The notes: a model not told the origin generated them from the letters alone. A stretch of 55,276 nt of DNA from Acidimicrobiales bacterium (GCA_020628865.1 JAHDEJ010000030.1:11781-67056); one strand, 5' to 3'; shown: positions 43,353-52,599, numbered from the stretch's first letter. Program-made: numbers and translations.

Positions 43353-45708
43353 GTCTGCCGAGCTGAGCGCCACCGATCTCGACGTCCTGCATCAGGTCGA
43401 GCAGCGAGTCCTGTGGCTGGCCATGCGCATCGTCGACGCGGCCAATCGTCGCGATGGGGGCGAGGTCAAGGTCGGTGGCCACCAGGCGTCCAGTGCGTCG
43501 ATGGTGTCGATCATGACGGCCCTCTGGTTCGCCCACCTCAACGGCGAGGACAAGGTGGCCGTGAAGCCGCACGCCTCACCCGTCTACCACGCCATCAAAT
43601 ACCTGACCGGCGAGCTCGACCGCAGCTACCTCACGACGCTGCGCCAGCGCGGCGGACTGCAGGCGTATCCGTCGCGTACGAAAGATCCTGACGTCTCGGA
43701 CTTCTCGACCGGATCGGTCGGGCTCGGTGCGGTGGCGCCGTTGTTCTCTGCGCTCACCCGCCGCTATCTCGACAACCATTTCGGTGATCAGCCGAAGGCT
43801 CGCTTCTATGCGCTGGTCGGCGACGCCGAGCTCGATGAGGGCAACATCTGGGAGGCCATCGCCGATCCCGCAACGCAGGGTCTCGGCAACTTCACGATGG
43901 TGGTCGACCTGAATCGGCAGAGTCTCGACCGGGTGATTCCGGACATCGCCGCCATCCGGTTGCAGCGGTTCTTCGAAGACGCCGGCTGGCATGTCGCCGA
44001 AGCCAAATACGGGGCCCTGTTGCAACGGGCGTTTGCCGCGCCCGGCGGCACGGCGCTCAAGCGTCAGATCGATGCGCTCACCAACGAGGCCTACCAGGAG
44101 CTGTTCGCGCTGCACGGCGCGGCCTTCCGGGAGAAGTTCCTCGTGGGCGCAGACCCGGAGGCGAAGGAGTTCATCTCCCAATTCACCGACGACCAGGTGC
44201 GCATGTTGGTCACCGACCTCGGCGGCCACGACATTCCCGAGTTGCTGCGCGCCTACCGCGACTGCGATGCGGTCACGGATCGCCCGAGCGTGCTGTTCGC
44301 CTACACGATCAAGGGCTGGAACCTGCCGTTGGCCGGCGACCCAATGAACCATGCGGCGTTGCTCTCCCCGGAGCAGATCGACGAGCTTCGCAATCGATCC
44401 GGCCTGACACCGGAGACGGAGTGGGATCGCCTCGACCCGGCCACGGCTGCCGGCCAGTTGTGTGAAGCGGTGGGCGGCGACATCAACAATGCGAAGCCCA
44501 CGCCCCGTCCGCACCTGCCGATCCCGGCGTCGACCCGGTCGCCCGTCACCAACGGGTCATCGTCGTCCCAGGCCGCCTTCGGGCGGGTGCTGACGAGCCT
44601 CGGCGACATCGAGGGTGTTGCGGAACGGATCGTGACGACGGCGCCGGACGTGTCGATCTCGACCAACCTCGGCGGGTGGATCAACAAGACCGGCGTGTAC
44701 TCGCCCGAGGAGCGCGACGACCACGGTGGCGCCGAGCGCCTTCTGAAGTGGGCGCCGTCGCCGACCGGTCAACACATCGAACTCGGCATCTCCGAGATGA
44801 ACCTCTTCATGCTGCTGGGCCAGCTTGGACTGAGCCACGATCACCACGGCGAGCACCTCCTGCCAATCGGCGCGGTCTACGACCCGTTCGTCCTGCGCGG
44901 CCTCGATGCGTTCATCTACGGCACCTACAACGCGGGCCGCTTCATCGTGGCGGGCACGCCGTCCGGAGTGAACCTCGCGCCGGAAGGCGGCGCACATCAG
45001 TCCACGATCACGGCGTCCGTCGGCGCAGAACTTCCCGGCGTTCACTACTGCGAGCCGGCGTACGCAACCGAGGTGGATTGGCTGTTGTGCGACGCACTCA
45101 AGCAGCTGGGATCGGAGGACGGCGAGAGCACCTATCTGCGGTTGTCCACGCGCCCGCTGGACCAGACGCCGTTCGCCGCAGCGGTCGAGCGCTTCGGCGA
45201 AGACACGCTGCGCACGCTCGTGCTCGCCGGCGGCTTCCGCTTGCACGACGGCCCGCCGGACGGTCGCCCCGGAGTCACGATCGTCACCACTGGTGCCATG
45301 GCGCCCGAGGCGCTCCTCGCCGCGGCCGAGCTGGATGAGGAGGGGGTGCAGGCCACCGTCGTACATCTGAGCAGCCCGGACCGGACCTACCGCAGCTGGC
45401 AGCGAACCTTCGCCGCCTCGGCGCAATCGGCCGCGGTGGTGCGTCGCCCGAGCCATCTGCATCGCCTCGTCCCGCAGGCCGAACGGCGACGCCCGGTCGT
45501 CAGCGTGCACGACGCATCGAGCCACAGCCTGGCGTGGATCGGTTCCGCGCTCGGGACCCGTCAGTACAACCTCGGCGTGGACCGGTTCGGGGAGTCGGGA
45601 ACGATCGCCGACCTGCACGACATCGTGGGGATCTCGGCCGGGAGCATCGTGAACGCTGCGCTCATCGCCGTCTACGAAGACGAAACGCCCGAAGAGCTCG
45701 ACGACTGA
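43336..45708 (+). CDS. Homodimeric 2-oxoacid (pyruvate/2-oxobutyrate) dehydrogenase E1 component-like protein
   Basis: Thiamine-diphosphate enzyme of 790 residues with transketolase-like N-terminal, pyrimidine-binding and C-terminal domains, related to AceE but about 100 residues shorter. The ThDP/Mg site is GDAELDEGN at 162-170 with Asn193 in [25 protein letters not shown] and [20 protein letters not shown] are AceE/MdeB-like. GGAGG at 43325-43329 is 6 nt before the ATG. MdeB-type relatives prefer 2-oxobutyrate. Being coupled to the GntR gene next to ACC deaminase, this enzyme may convert 2-oxobutyrate toward propionyl-CoA. No E2 or E3 gene is in the window. Confidence 0.82.
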   Translation: MPEHGKSAELSATDLDVLHQVEQRVLWLAMRIVDAANRRDGGEVKVGGHQASSASMVSIMTALWFAHLNGEDKVAVKPHASPVYHAIKYLTGELDRSYLTTLRQRGGLQAYPSRTKDPDVSDFSTGSVGLGAVAPLFSALTRRYLDNHFGDQPKARFYALVGDAELDEGNIWEAIADPATQGLGNFTMVVDLNRQSLDRVIPDIAAIRLQRFFEDAGWHVAEAKYGALLQRAFAAPGGTALKRQIDALTNEAYQELFALHGAAFREKFLVGADPEAKEFISQFTDDQVRMLVTDLGGHDIPELLRAYRDCDAVTDRPSVLFAYTIKGWNLPLAGDPMNHAALLSPEQIDELRNRSGLTPETEWDRLDPATAAGQLCEAVGGDINNAKPTPRPHLPIPASTRSPVTNGSSSSQAAFGRVLTSLGDIEGVAERIVTTAPDVSISTNLGGWINKTGVYSPEERDDHGGAERLLKWAPSPTGQHIELGISEMNLFMLLGQLGLSHDHHGEHLLPIGAVYDPFVLRGLDAFIYGTYNAGRFIVAGTPSGVNLAPEGGAHQSTITASVGAELPGVHYCEPAYATEVDWLLCDALKQLGSEDGESTYLRLSTRPLDQTPFAAAVERFGEDTLRTLVLAGGFRLHDGPPDGRPGVTIVTTGAMAPEALLAAAELDEEGVQATVVHLSSPDRTYRSWQRTFAASAQSAAVVRRPSHLHRLVPQAERRRPVVSVHDASSHSLAWIGSALGTRQYNLGVDRFGESGTIADLHDIVGISAGSIVNAALIAVYEDETPEELDD

Positions 45709-45709
45709 G

Positions 45710-46459
45710 CTAGTCCCAGACGGGACGGAGGCGCTCGCTGCGTCCCCGACGATGGTCGTCGAGGGCCTGGCGGCCGGCTTTGAGCAGCGGGCTCATCGTG
45801 AGGACGAAGAACACGGTGGCAGGGCCGAGATCGCCGCCGAGGGCCACGCCGAGTGCGACGATGCCGATCTCGAGCCAGCGCCGCACCACGAACGGATCCC
45901 GGCCGCGATCCTCCGCAGCATTCATGAGGAGCTCGATGGCGCCGCCGGTGAGCCCGGCGTGCACGACGAGGGCGACCCCGGAGGCGATGGAGATCGTTCC
46001 GAGCAGCACGAAGACCATGCGGACACCGAGCTGGTTGGGGTCCCGGATCAACGCCATGAAGACGTCGACGGACACGCCATTGGCGAACACCCACAGCAGG
46101 CCGCTCAGGCGAGGCCGGCGGCCGAGCGCGGTGGCGATGAGCATGAGGATGCCGGTGAAGAGCCATGCCGCCTGTCCAAGGGAGATGCCAAGATGATCTC
46201 GGATGGCGGTCAACATGACGTCGTAGGCGGGTACGCCGAGCCGTCCGTGCACGAAGAGGGCCACGCCCAGTCCGATGAGCGTCGATCCCATGAGCAGGCT
46301 GGCGGTTTGGCGGGCCGTGGTGCGGGTCGAGCGCTTCTGGGCGAACCGTTCCGCGGCGACGACACCGTGGCGCGAGATGCCGCTGAACCAGCGCGCGGAG
46401 TGGCTTGCCGCTGTACGGCCGGACACTGCAGCATGACGCATCGGATTGCGAACTCTCAT
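45710..46459 (-). CDS. YczE/YyaS/YitT family membrane protein
   Basis: Integral membrane protein of 249 residues with about five helices. The segments GSTLIGLGVALFVHGRLGVPAYDV, broken here after AYDV, then GLLWVFANGVSVDVFM and GVALVVHAGLTGGAIELLM match the YczE-like family, in which two similar halves each carry a G-x-G-V-x-L-x-V-x-x-x-L-G pattern. Function unknown, transport suspected. The first 45 residues are basic and hydrophilic, so a later start such as the ATG at 46441 is possible. It ends 1 nt from the convergent E1 gene. Confidence 0.75.
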   Translation of the reverse strand: MRVRNPMRHAAVSGRTAASHSARWFSGISRHGVVAAERFAQKRSTRTTARQTASLLMGSTLIGLGVALFVHGRLGVPAYDVMLTAIRDHLGISLGQAAWLFTGILMLIATALGRRPRLSGLLWVFANGVSVDVFMALIRDPNQLGVRMVFVLLGTISIASGVALVVHAGLTGGAIELLMNAAEDRGRDPFVVRRWLEIGIVALGVALGGDLGPATVFFVLTMSPLLKAGRQALDDHRRGRSERLRPVWD

Positions 46460-46550
46460 GTCCTCAGTAACGTCCGAATTCGGTCAGAAATGTCGTCAGG
46501 AAGGGTGTGCAGGCGTCACATCGGCGTGGTCGGATGTCACGCTTCGCCGC

Positions 46551-46581
46551 ATGACAGTTCCATGACGAAAACGACTGTCAT
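46551..46581. promoter_or_regulatory. Inverted repeat upstream of the GGDEF-EAL gene
   Basis: ATGACAGT (46551-46558) and ACTGTCAT (46574-46581) form perfect 8-bp arms around 15 nt, ending 9 nt before the first possible start of the GGDEF-EAL gene. A second palindrome, CCGAATTCGG, lies at 46484-46493. Both sit in the divergent promoter region and may be operators. Confidence 0.4.
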
Positions 46582-46590
46582 TCAGTACGG

Positions 46591-48696
46591 ATGGCCATGG
46601 GCCGATCGACCCATATGGACTCCTCGACCGACGGGCTCGACGACGCGCATCTGCGTGCGCTCGTTGACGCGCTGCCGGTCGTGGTTTTCGCCAAGGATGC
46701 CGACGGCAAGTTCATCTATGGCAACCGAGCGAGCCTTGCGAGCCTCGGCCTCGAAACAATCGATCAGTTGCTGGGCCGCACGGACGCCGACTTCTTCACT
46801 GCGGAAGAGGTGGAGGGGTACCGGCTCGATGATGCCCGTGTGCTCAACGGCACGACGCAGTGGAGCAAACCCGAACGGCAACAGCGAGCTCGCCTCGGCG
46901 CTGACCTGCTTCGGACGACGAAGATGCCGATGCGGGACGCCTCGGGCCGTGTGGTGGGCATCGCCGGGTTCAGTGTCGACGAGACGGAACCGGCGCGGAT
47001 GGCCGATGAGTTGTTGCGTAGTGAGGAGCGCTATCGGCTGGCGCTCCAGGCGTCGCGCGACGGCGTTTGGGACTTCGACCTCCGTACAGGAAACGTGGAG
47101 CTCAGTGCGCAGGCACTGCGAATGCTCGGCCTTCCGCTCGACACGCCGCAGGTTCCGGCGGAGCAGTTGCGCACGCTGATTGGCACGCAGGACGACCGTC
47201 GGTTCGAAGCAGCCGCGGAGCAACTGCTTCGCCAGCCCGGGCGAGCGGTCACCCTCCGCCACGACTTCGAGCACGAGGGAGCGACGTACGTCTACGAGAC
47301 GAGGATGGCTGCGCTCGCCGAACGGGGAGAGCCGGTCCGAATCGTCGGCGTGGTCGCCGACGTGACCTCGGCGGTCAACCATGAACGGGAACTGCAGCGA
47401 CAGGCCACGCATGACGACCTCACCGGGTTGCTCAACCGCCGCGGCTTTCGAGCCGCGACCGAGTCGTTGGCTACGGACAACCGGTGGTTCACCGTTCTCT
47501 ATCTCGATCTGGACGACTTCAAACTGATCAACGATTCGCTCGGTCACCATGTCGGCGATGACCTGCTCGTGGCCGTGAGTGAGCAGTTCCGCAGCCTGGA
47601 AAACGCCCCGGACGAACTCGCCCGTTTGGGCGGCGACGAGTTCGCCCTGCTCTTCTGCTCTGGGGACGACGGCGCACGAGCCGCAGCGGCGGCGAAGGAG
47701 ATACATCGGGTCCTGACCCAACCGATCTCGCTCGGTGACTACGAGGTGTACACGAACGCGAGCATTGGCATGGCGCGGAGCGACGGCCAACAGACGCTCT
47801 CCGACACCTCGATCATTCGCAGCGCGGACATGGCCATGTACGCGGCGAAGGCGGCCGGAAAGGGTCGGACGCGTGTGTTCGAGGACGGGATGCGCCGCCG
47901 GGCTCACGAGGGTCTGGAACTGCACAACCGCATCCGTCGAGCGGTGGACAACCAGGAGTTCTCGCTGCACTACCAACCGATCTGGCACGGCAACGGCACG
48001 GACATTCGTGGGGTCGAGGCCCTGTTGCGCTGGGAGGCGCCCGGCCAGATGATCTCGTCGCCGGGGGTGTTCCTGCCGTACCTCGAGGAGACAGGTCTGA
48101 TCGTCGAGGTCGGGCGTTGGGTCTTCGACGAGGCCTGCCGGCAGCTCGCCGAGTGGCGCCGCGAACATCCCCAGCTCGCGGAGCTCGTTATGAGCGTGAA
48201 CCTCTCCCGGGTGCAGCTCGCCGACCGCGACCTCGTCCCGGCGATCACCGACTCGCTGGCTCGCCACGACATCCCGGTCGATCGGGTGGAGCTCGAGGTG
48301 ACGGAGACAGCGATGGCGACCGAGGCTCGGGTCTCGGACCGGCTCGAAACGCTCCGCACGGCAGGCGTTTCGATTGCGATCGACGACTTCGGCGTGGGGC
48401 AGTCCTCACTGAGTGCGCTGCAGGAGCTTCCCTTCGACGTCCTGAAGATCGACCGCGCCTTCGTCTCCAAGATCACGGCCTCGGGCCGAAACCCGCTGCT
48501 GGACGCCGCCTTCGGAATCGCCCGGTCGTTCGGCTCCGACATCGTCGCCGAGGGAGTGGAGACGACGGAACAGCTGCAATGGCTGCGTGACCGGGGCTGC
48601 GACCTGTTGCAAGGCTTTCTGCTCGGCCGTCCCGCCCGTCCCGAGGTTCTGATTGCCTCGATCACGGATGGTGATCACGCCGAGCGCGCCGCCTGA
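46591..48696 (+). CDS. PAS-PAS-GGDEF-EAL bifunctional c-di-GMP enzyme
   Basis: Cytoplasmic protein of up to 701 residues. Two PAS domains (about 18-140 and 146-265) precede a GGDEF domain with intact GGDEF at 347-351 and no RxxD inhibitory site just before it. An EAL domain follows with EALLRW at 476-481, DDFGVGQSSL and AEGVETTEQL. Both synthesis and hydrolysis motifs appear intact, so it could act as cyclase, phosphodiesterase or both under PAS control. Starts at 46591, 46597 and 46615 are all ATG, and no ribosome binding site decides between them. There is no membrane segment. Confidence 0.9.
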   Translation: MAMGRSTHMDSSTDGLDDAHLRALVDALPVVVFAKDADGKFIYGNRASLASLGLETIDQLLGRTDADFFTAEEVEGYRLDDARVLNGTTQWSKPERQQRARLGADLLRTTKMPMRDASGRVVGIAGFSVDETEPARMADELLRSEERYRLALQASRDGVWDFDLRTGNVELSAQALRMLGLPLDTPQVPAEQLRTLIGTQDDRRFEAAAEQLLRQPGRAVTLRHDFEHEGATYVYETRMAALAERGEPVRIVGVVADVTSAVNHERELQRQATHDDLTGLLNRRGFRAATESLATDNRWFTVLYLDLDDFKLINDSLGHHVGDDLLVAVSEQFRSLENAPDELARLGGDEFALLFCSGDDGARAAAAAKEIHRVLTQPISLGDYEVYTNASIGMARSDGQQTLSDTSIIRSADMAMYAAKAAGKGRTRVFEDGMRRRAHEGLELHNRIRRAVDNQEFSLHYQPIWHGNGTDIRGVEALLRWEAPGQMISSPGVFLPYLEETGLIVEVGRWVFDEACRQLAEWRREHPQLAELVMSVNLSRVQLADRDLVPAITDSLARHDIPVDRVELEVTETAMATEARVSDRLETLRTAGVSIAIDDFGVGQSSLSALQELPFDVLKIDRAFVSKITASGRNPLLDAAFGIARSFGSDIVAEGVETTEQLQWLRDRGCDLLQGFLLGRPARPEVLIASITDGDHAERAA

Positions 48697-48704
48697 CGAG
48701 ACGG

Positions 48705-48728
48705 CCGGTCAGCCGGTCAGCCGGTCAG
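48705..48728. repeat. Three tandem copies of an 8-mer
   Basis: CCGGTCAG is repeated three times in a row between the convergent GGDEF-EAL and arfB genes. The last copy includes the arfB stop codon. Probably a slippage product. Confidence 0.7.
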
Positions 48729-49132
48729 TCGTCGTGGCGGGGACGCTGCCGCAGACGCTTCGTCTGTGAGTCTCGCCGCTTTCCCTCCACCCGGCGCCGT
48801 TGCGAACTGCGGCTCGGGCGGGTTGCACGCCGCGGCTTCGCGACGACGAGGGCTTCACGAATCTTCTGGGCGAGTCGCTGTTGGGCGATCTCGCGGTTGC
48901 GCGCCTGCGACCGCTTGTCGTCGGCCACGATGCGCACCGTCGGCCCGAGCGCCCGCAGGAGCAGGCGGCGATCGGCGTCGGTCAGCACGACGCTCGACTC
49001 GACGTCCCACGTGAGTTCGACTCGTGTACTCGCCTTGTTCGCATGCTGGCCGCCCGGCCCACCGGACGCGCTGAACCGTTCGACGAGCTCGGCGTCGGGG
49101 ATCACGATGCGGGAGTTGACGGTCAGGTCCAC
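48725..49132 (-). CDS. arfB: Alternative ribosome-rescue factor ArfB (peptidyl-tRNA hydrolase domain)
   Basis: Protein of 135 residues. The catalytic GGQ motif is GGPGGQ at 24-29 in SASGGPGGQHANKASTRVEL. The basic C-terminal tail (PRRATRPSRSSQRRRVEGKR onward) is the part that enters the empty mRNA channel in ArfB/YaeJ. It releases peptides from ribosomes stalled without a stop codon. The GTG at 49132 is the only reasonable start near the domain. It is divergent from the TauD-like gene. Confidence 0.9.
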   Translation of the reverse strand: MDLTVNSRIVIPDAELVERFSASGGPGGQHANKASTRVELTWDVESSVVLTDADRRLLLRALGPTVRIVADDKRSQARNREIAQQRLAQKIREALVVAKPRRATRPSRSSQRRRVEGKRRDSQTKRLRQRPRHDD

Positions 49133-49177
49133 CCGTCGATGTTCGCAGAAGCAGCTGCCCGGCGTGGTGCGCGCCGC

Positions 49178-49183
49178 TACTCT
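49178..49183 (+). promoter_or_regulatory. Candidate -10 box of leaderless promoter for the TauD-like gene
   Basis: TACTCT lies 6 nt upstream of the ATG at 49190 with no Shine-Dalgarno sequence. Confidence 0.45.
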
Positions 49184-49189
49184 TCGGTC

Positions 49190-50095
49190 ATGTCGATGCA
49201 GAACATCTGGGCCCTGCAGACCGAGGCGCAGAACACGGCGCCGCTCGAGACATCGCTCGATGTGCAGCCGGTGTCGGGTGCGCTCGGGGCGTATGTCCGT
49301 GGTCTCGACATCGCCTCGATCGACGACGCCGGCCTGGGCGAGCTCCGGTCGTTGCTGCACCGGCACAAGACGGTGATGTTGCGCGGGCAGTCGCCCGAGC
49401 TGACCCACGCCGCCTATGCGGCGTTCGGCCGCCGGTTGGGCGAGCTCGCCATCGATCCCTACGTGGAGCCACCGATCCCCGAGCACCCGGAGATCATGGG
49501 GTTGGTCCGTGAGGCGGACGCCACGCACTACAACTTCGGTGGCGACTGGCACTCCGACGGTTCCTACCTCGCCCAGCCGGGCGGGCTCACCGTGCTCTGG
49601 GGGAAGGACATCCCGCCGTATGGAGGCGACACGATCTTCTCCAACATGGAGCTGGCGTGGGAGATGCTGTCGCCGGCTTTCCGGGAGATGCTGGACGGCC
49701 GCCGCTGCCTGCACTCCGCCACGGGTCTCGGCACGAAGAAGCCCATCGCTCGCAAGGGCGACTACGCGGCGATCAACTTCGGGCACGAGCTCGAGGTGAT
49801 CGAACACTTCCATCCGATTCGGCGAACGCACCCGGAGACCGGTGCGCACTCGCTGTACGTGAACCAGGCGTACAGCGTCCAGATCGAAGGGTGCACGGAG
49901 GACGAGAGCGCCGGCATTCTCAAGTTCCTGTTCGACTGGGCGGCGTCGCCGGCGTTGACGTGCCGCATGGTGTGGGAACCGAACACGATCCTGATCTGGG
50001 ACAATCGAAACACGGTGCACTACGCGGTCGGCGACTACGGCGGCTTTCGCCGGGAGATGTACCGTCTGGCGGTGACCGGGGAGGAGCCACGATGA
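49190..50095 (+). CDS. TauD/TfdA family Fe(II)/2-oxoglutarate-dependent dioxygenase
   Basis: Dioxygenase of 301 residues. The iron triad is His121-x-Asp123 in GDWHSDGSY and His277 in NRNTVHYAV. The 2-oxoglutarate Arg is in GGFRREMYRLAV (Arg287 or Arg288). TVLWGKDIPPYGGDTIFSNM is the family core strand. It hydroxylates an unknown substrate with succinate and CO2 as coproducts. Its stop overlaps the start of a class II aldolase gene (ATGA), so hydroxylation may be followed by carbon-carbon cleavage or epimerisation. Confidence 0.88.
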   Translation: MSMQNIWALQTEAQNTAPLETSLDVQPVSGALGAYVRGLDIASIDDAGLGELRSLLHRHKTVMLRGQSPELTHAAYAAFGRRLGELAIDPYVEPPIPEHPEIMGLVREADATHYNFGGDWHSDGSYLAQPGGLTVLWGKDIPPYGGDTIFSNMELAWEMLSPAFREMLDGRRCLHSATGLGTKKPIARKGDYAAINFGHELEVIEHFHPIRRTHPETGAHSLYVNQAYSVQIEGCTEDESAGILKFLFDWAASPALTCRMVWEPNTILIWDNRNTVHYAVGDYGGFRREMYRLAVTGEEPR

Positions 50096-50844
50096 CGGCC
50101 GAACAGAAGCTGTGGAACGCGCCGCAGACGGAGCGGGATGCTCGCGTCGAACTGGCGGCCGCCTACCGGATGGCCCACGATCTCGGTTGGACCGACCTCG
50201 GGGCCACCCATTTCAGCCTTGCCGTTCCCGGCGAAGACGCATACCTGATGCTCGAGTTCGGCCTGTTCTTCAACGAGGTGACGGCCAGCAACCTCGTGAA
50301 GATCGGTGTGGACGGCGAGATTCGCTCCGGTCGGCCGGGGGCGATGGTGAACCGGGCCGGGGTCACGATCCATTCGGCGATCCATGAGCGCCGTCCGGAC
50401 GTGCGGGCAGCCCTGCACACGCACACGCCGGCGGGCGTGGCGGTGACCAATCATCCTGACGGGATGCTGCCGCTCTCCCAGCACGCGCAGCGGTTCTACG
50501 AAGGCCACGGGGTCCATGAGTACGAGGGTGTTGCGCTCGACGAGAACGAGGGCCCGCGGCTGGCGGAGGACATCGGCGATCACGAACTGCTGTTGCTGCG
50601 GAACCACGGTCTGCTCGCCGTCGGGCCGGACATGCCGCAGGCGTTCAGCGCGCTGTACTACGCCGAGATGGCGGCGGCGATGCAGGTGGCCACGCTGTCG
50701 ACGACCACGGACCCGGTACTCCCTCCCCACGAGGTGAGCGCCCACACGCGCAAGCAGTTCGATGCGAGCGCCGGCTACACCTATCGGGACTGGATGGGCG
50801 TGGTTCGTCAGGTGGAACGCAACCACCCGGGCTTCGACGACTGA
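50092..50844 (+). CDS. Class II aldolase/adducin family protein
   Basis: Protein of 250 residues in the L-fuculose-phosphate aldolase / ribulose-phosphate epimerase fold. Zinc ligands are His109 and His111 in ALHTHTPAGVA, plus His in LLRNHGLLAVG. The conserved N-terminal LAAAYRMAHDLGWTDLGATH has His in place of the usual Asn of G(N)xS. Members cleave or epimerise sugar phosphates, and several are of unknown substrate. It overlaps the dioxygenase gene by 4 nt and converges on the esterase gene 13 nt away. Confidence 0.87.
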   Translation: MTAEQKLWNAPQTERDARVELAAAYRMAHDLGWTDLGATHFSLAVPGEDAYLMLEFGLFFNEVTASNLVKIGVDGEIRSGRPGAMVNRAGVTIHSAIHERRPDVRAALHTHTPAGVAVTNHPDGMLPLSQHAQRFYEGHGVHEYEGVALDENEGPRLAEDIGDHELLLLRNHGLLAVGPDMPQAFSALYYAEMAAAMQVATLSTTTDPVLPPHEVSAHTRKQFDASAGYTYRDWMGVVRQVERNHPGFDD

Positions 50845-50857
50845 CCGTCGGCGGAGC

Positions 50858-51760
50858 TCAGCGCAGGGCGGTTCGCGCTGCTCGCGCGATCTGACGGATC
50901 GAACGCCCGCCGGCATCGGTGTACGGGCCGAGTTGGAAGAAGACGTGGACCTGGCCGTCGTAGTTGGTGAGTTCGACCGGAACGCCGGCGGCCCGGAGGC
51001 GGTCGGCGTAGGCCTTGCCCTGGTCGCGGAGCGGGTCGAATTCGGCGGTGATGATCGTTGCCGGAGCGAGGCCCTCATGGGAGTCGGCCCGGAGCGGTGA
51101 CGCTCGCCAGTCCTCGCCGTCGGGGGCGTAGTGGGCGATGAACCAGTCGATGTTCTCGCGGGTGAGGATGTAGCCGGAGGCGTTCTCGGTGAGGGATGGC
51201 GAATCGTCGAGCATGTCGACGCTCGGGTAGATCAGGAGTTGGGCGGCGATGTCCACGCCTGCATCGCGGGCCATCAGCGCGAGTACAGCGGCAAAGTTGC
51301 CGCCGGCCGAGTCGCCGGCGACGGCGATCCGGGTGTCGGGTCCGTAGGCGTCACGGTTCTGGTCGAGCCATTCGATGACGGCCCAACTGTCGTCGATACC
51401 GGCAGGGAAGGGGTGTTCGGGGGCGAGGCGGTAGTGCACGGAGATGACCGTGGCGCCGCTCTCGAGTGCGAGGTGGCGGCAGGCGAGGTCGTGGGTGTCG
51501 AGGTCACCCTGGACCCAGCCGCCACCGTGGAAGAAGACGAGCACGCCTTCGGGGTCGGGTTCGGCGTAGCTCCGCACGGGCACACCGGCGATGGTTCCAT
51601 CCTCGACCACGGCGACCTCCGGCCCCGGCCCGGTGAGGACGGCGAGCGCAAGGTAGGCATCCCGCCGTTGCGTCGGGGTCTGTTCGCTGAGCGGCGGGGC
51701 ACCGGCCGCCGTGGCGTTGACGAGGTCGACGAGCGGCTGAATCTGCGGATCGATCGGCAT
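50858..51760 (-). CDS. Alpha/beta hydrolase, hormone-sensitive lipase-type esterase
   Basis: Esterase of 300 residues. The oxyanion motif HGGGW is at 78-82, the nucleophile Ser151 lies in GDSAGGN, and the catalytic acid and base are expected in ITAEFDPLRDQG and GQVHVFF. This is the HSL (bacterial family IV) group, which hydrolyses short-chain esters. No signal peptide is present. It follows a DUF3995 gene after 34 nt on the same strand and may be under the TetR operators upstream. Confidence 0.92.
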   Translation of the reverse strand: MPIDPQIQPLVDLVNATAAGAPPLSEQTPTQRRDAYLALAVLTGPGPEVAVVEDGTIAGVPVRSYAEPDPEGVLVFFHGGGWVQGDLDTHDLACRHLALESGATVISVHYRLAPEHPFPAGIDDSWAVIEWLDQNRDAYGPDTRIAVAGDSAGGNFAAVLALMARDAGVDIAAQLLIYPSVDMLDDSPSLTENASGYILTRENIDWFIAHYAPDGEDWRASPLRADSHEGLAPATIITAEFDPLRDQGKAYADRLRAAGVPVELTNYDGQVHVFFQLGPYTDAGGRSIRQIARAARTALR

Positions 51761-51794
51761 CGGGCGACCTTACCTGTCGTTGGCGCCGAGAGCT

Positions 51795-52556
51795 TCAGAG
51801 CAGCAGGGCGCCGGTGGTGCCGAGGGCGAGGAACACACAGAGCGGCGTGAAGAATCGGTCGTCGGCTTCGGCGAACGTGGTTCCTCGGACGGTCTTGGTG
51901 AACCCGGCGACCTTCGTGTCGCCGATGGCCCGGATGGCGAAGATCGCAGCAGCCGAGATGGCCATCCAGCGAACGAGCGTCGGCGCACCGGCCATCACCC
52001 ACCCGACGACTCCGGCACCGATCACGAGCAGGCCGGCGACGAGCAGCGTCAGCGCCGGGCCGGGGGAGAACTCGCTGGTGCTGTCGGGGTCCACGGGGAG
52101 TGCGGCGTCGAGTCCCCACGTGCCTCCGAACGCCCACCACACGTGGAGGATTGCGGCGGCGGCCAGTGCGAGGACGGCGACGGCGGCTCCCGCTTGCAGG
52201 AGCGGGCCGGGCAGGGGTGTGTGCGCGTGGAACGCGGCCAGCCCGCCGACGAGGAAGATCGGCCAGGCGAGGTGGCCGCGCAGCATCACGAAGATGATGG
52301 CCGCCGAGACGAGCATCATGGCGCCGATGACCGGGAGCGCTGGTACGTCGAGGGCGATGAGCGCGAGGGCCACCCACGTGACCGAGGTGAGGTGCCATGC
52401 GAAGCGGAGAATTCGCTCGGTCGCCCAGCGGGGCGTGGTGGTGATGGTCCACTCTGCCGAGAACAGCGGCTTGAGGATGTCGGCCTCGCCGAGGGCGCTG
52501 TGGGCGGCGGCGAGGATGAGGAAGGCTCCTGCGGTGAGGAGTTCGGCGATGGACAT
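51795..52556 (-). CDS. DUF3995-type integral membrane protein
   Basis: Polytopic membrane protein of 253 residues with about eight helices in two similar halves. One begins LLTAGAFLILAAAHSALGEA and the other includes ALAAAAILHVWWAFGGTWG. The second half, with LHVWWAFGGTWG and FFTPLCVFLALG, resembles DUF3995 membrane proteins. Function unknown. The frame is open to 52604, but the ATG at 52556 begins the first helix and leaves the two palindromes outside the gene. It faces a divergent TetR gene and precedes the esterase gene. Confidence 0.78.
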   Translation of the reverse strand: MSIAELLTAGAFLILAAAHSALGEADILKPLFSAEWTITTTPRWATERILRFAWHLTSVTWVALALIALDVPALPVIGAMMLVSAAIIFVMLRGHLAWPIFLVGGLAAFHAHTPLPGPLLQAGAAVAVLALAAAAILHVWWAFGGTWGLDAALPVDPDSTSEFSPGPALTLLVAGLLVIGAGVVGWVMAGAPTLVRWMAISAAAIFAIRAIGDTKVAGFTKTVRGTTFAEADDRFFTPLCVFLALGTTGALLL

Positions 52557-52576
52557 GACCTGCTCCGTTTCTCGAA

Positions 52577-52596
52577 ACCATACGGTTCCGTATGGT
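52577..52596. promoter_or_regulatory. TetR operator candidate 1
   Basis: ACCATACGGTTCCGTATGGT is an inverted repeat with perfect 9-bp arms and a 2-nt centre, placed between the divergent DUF3995 and TetR genes. Confidence 0.75.
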
Positions 52597-52599
52597 CGT

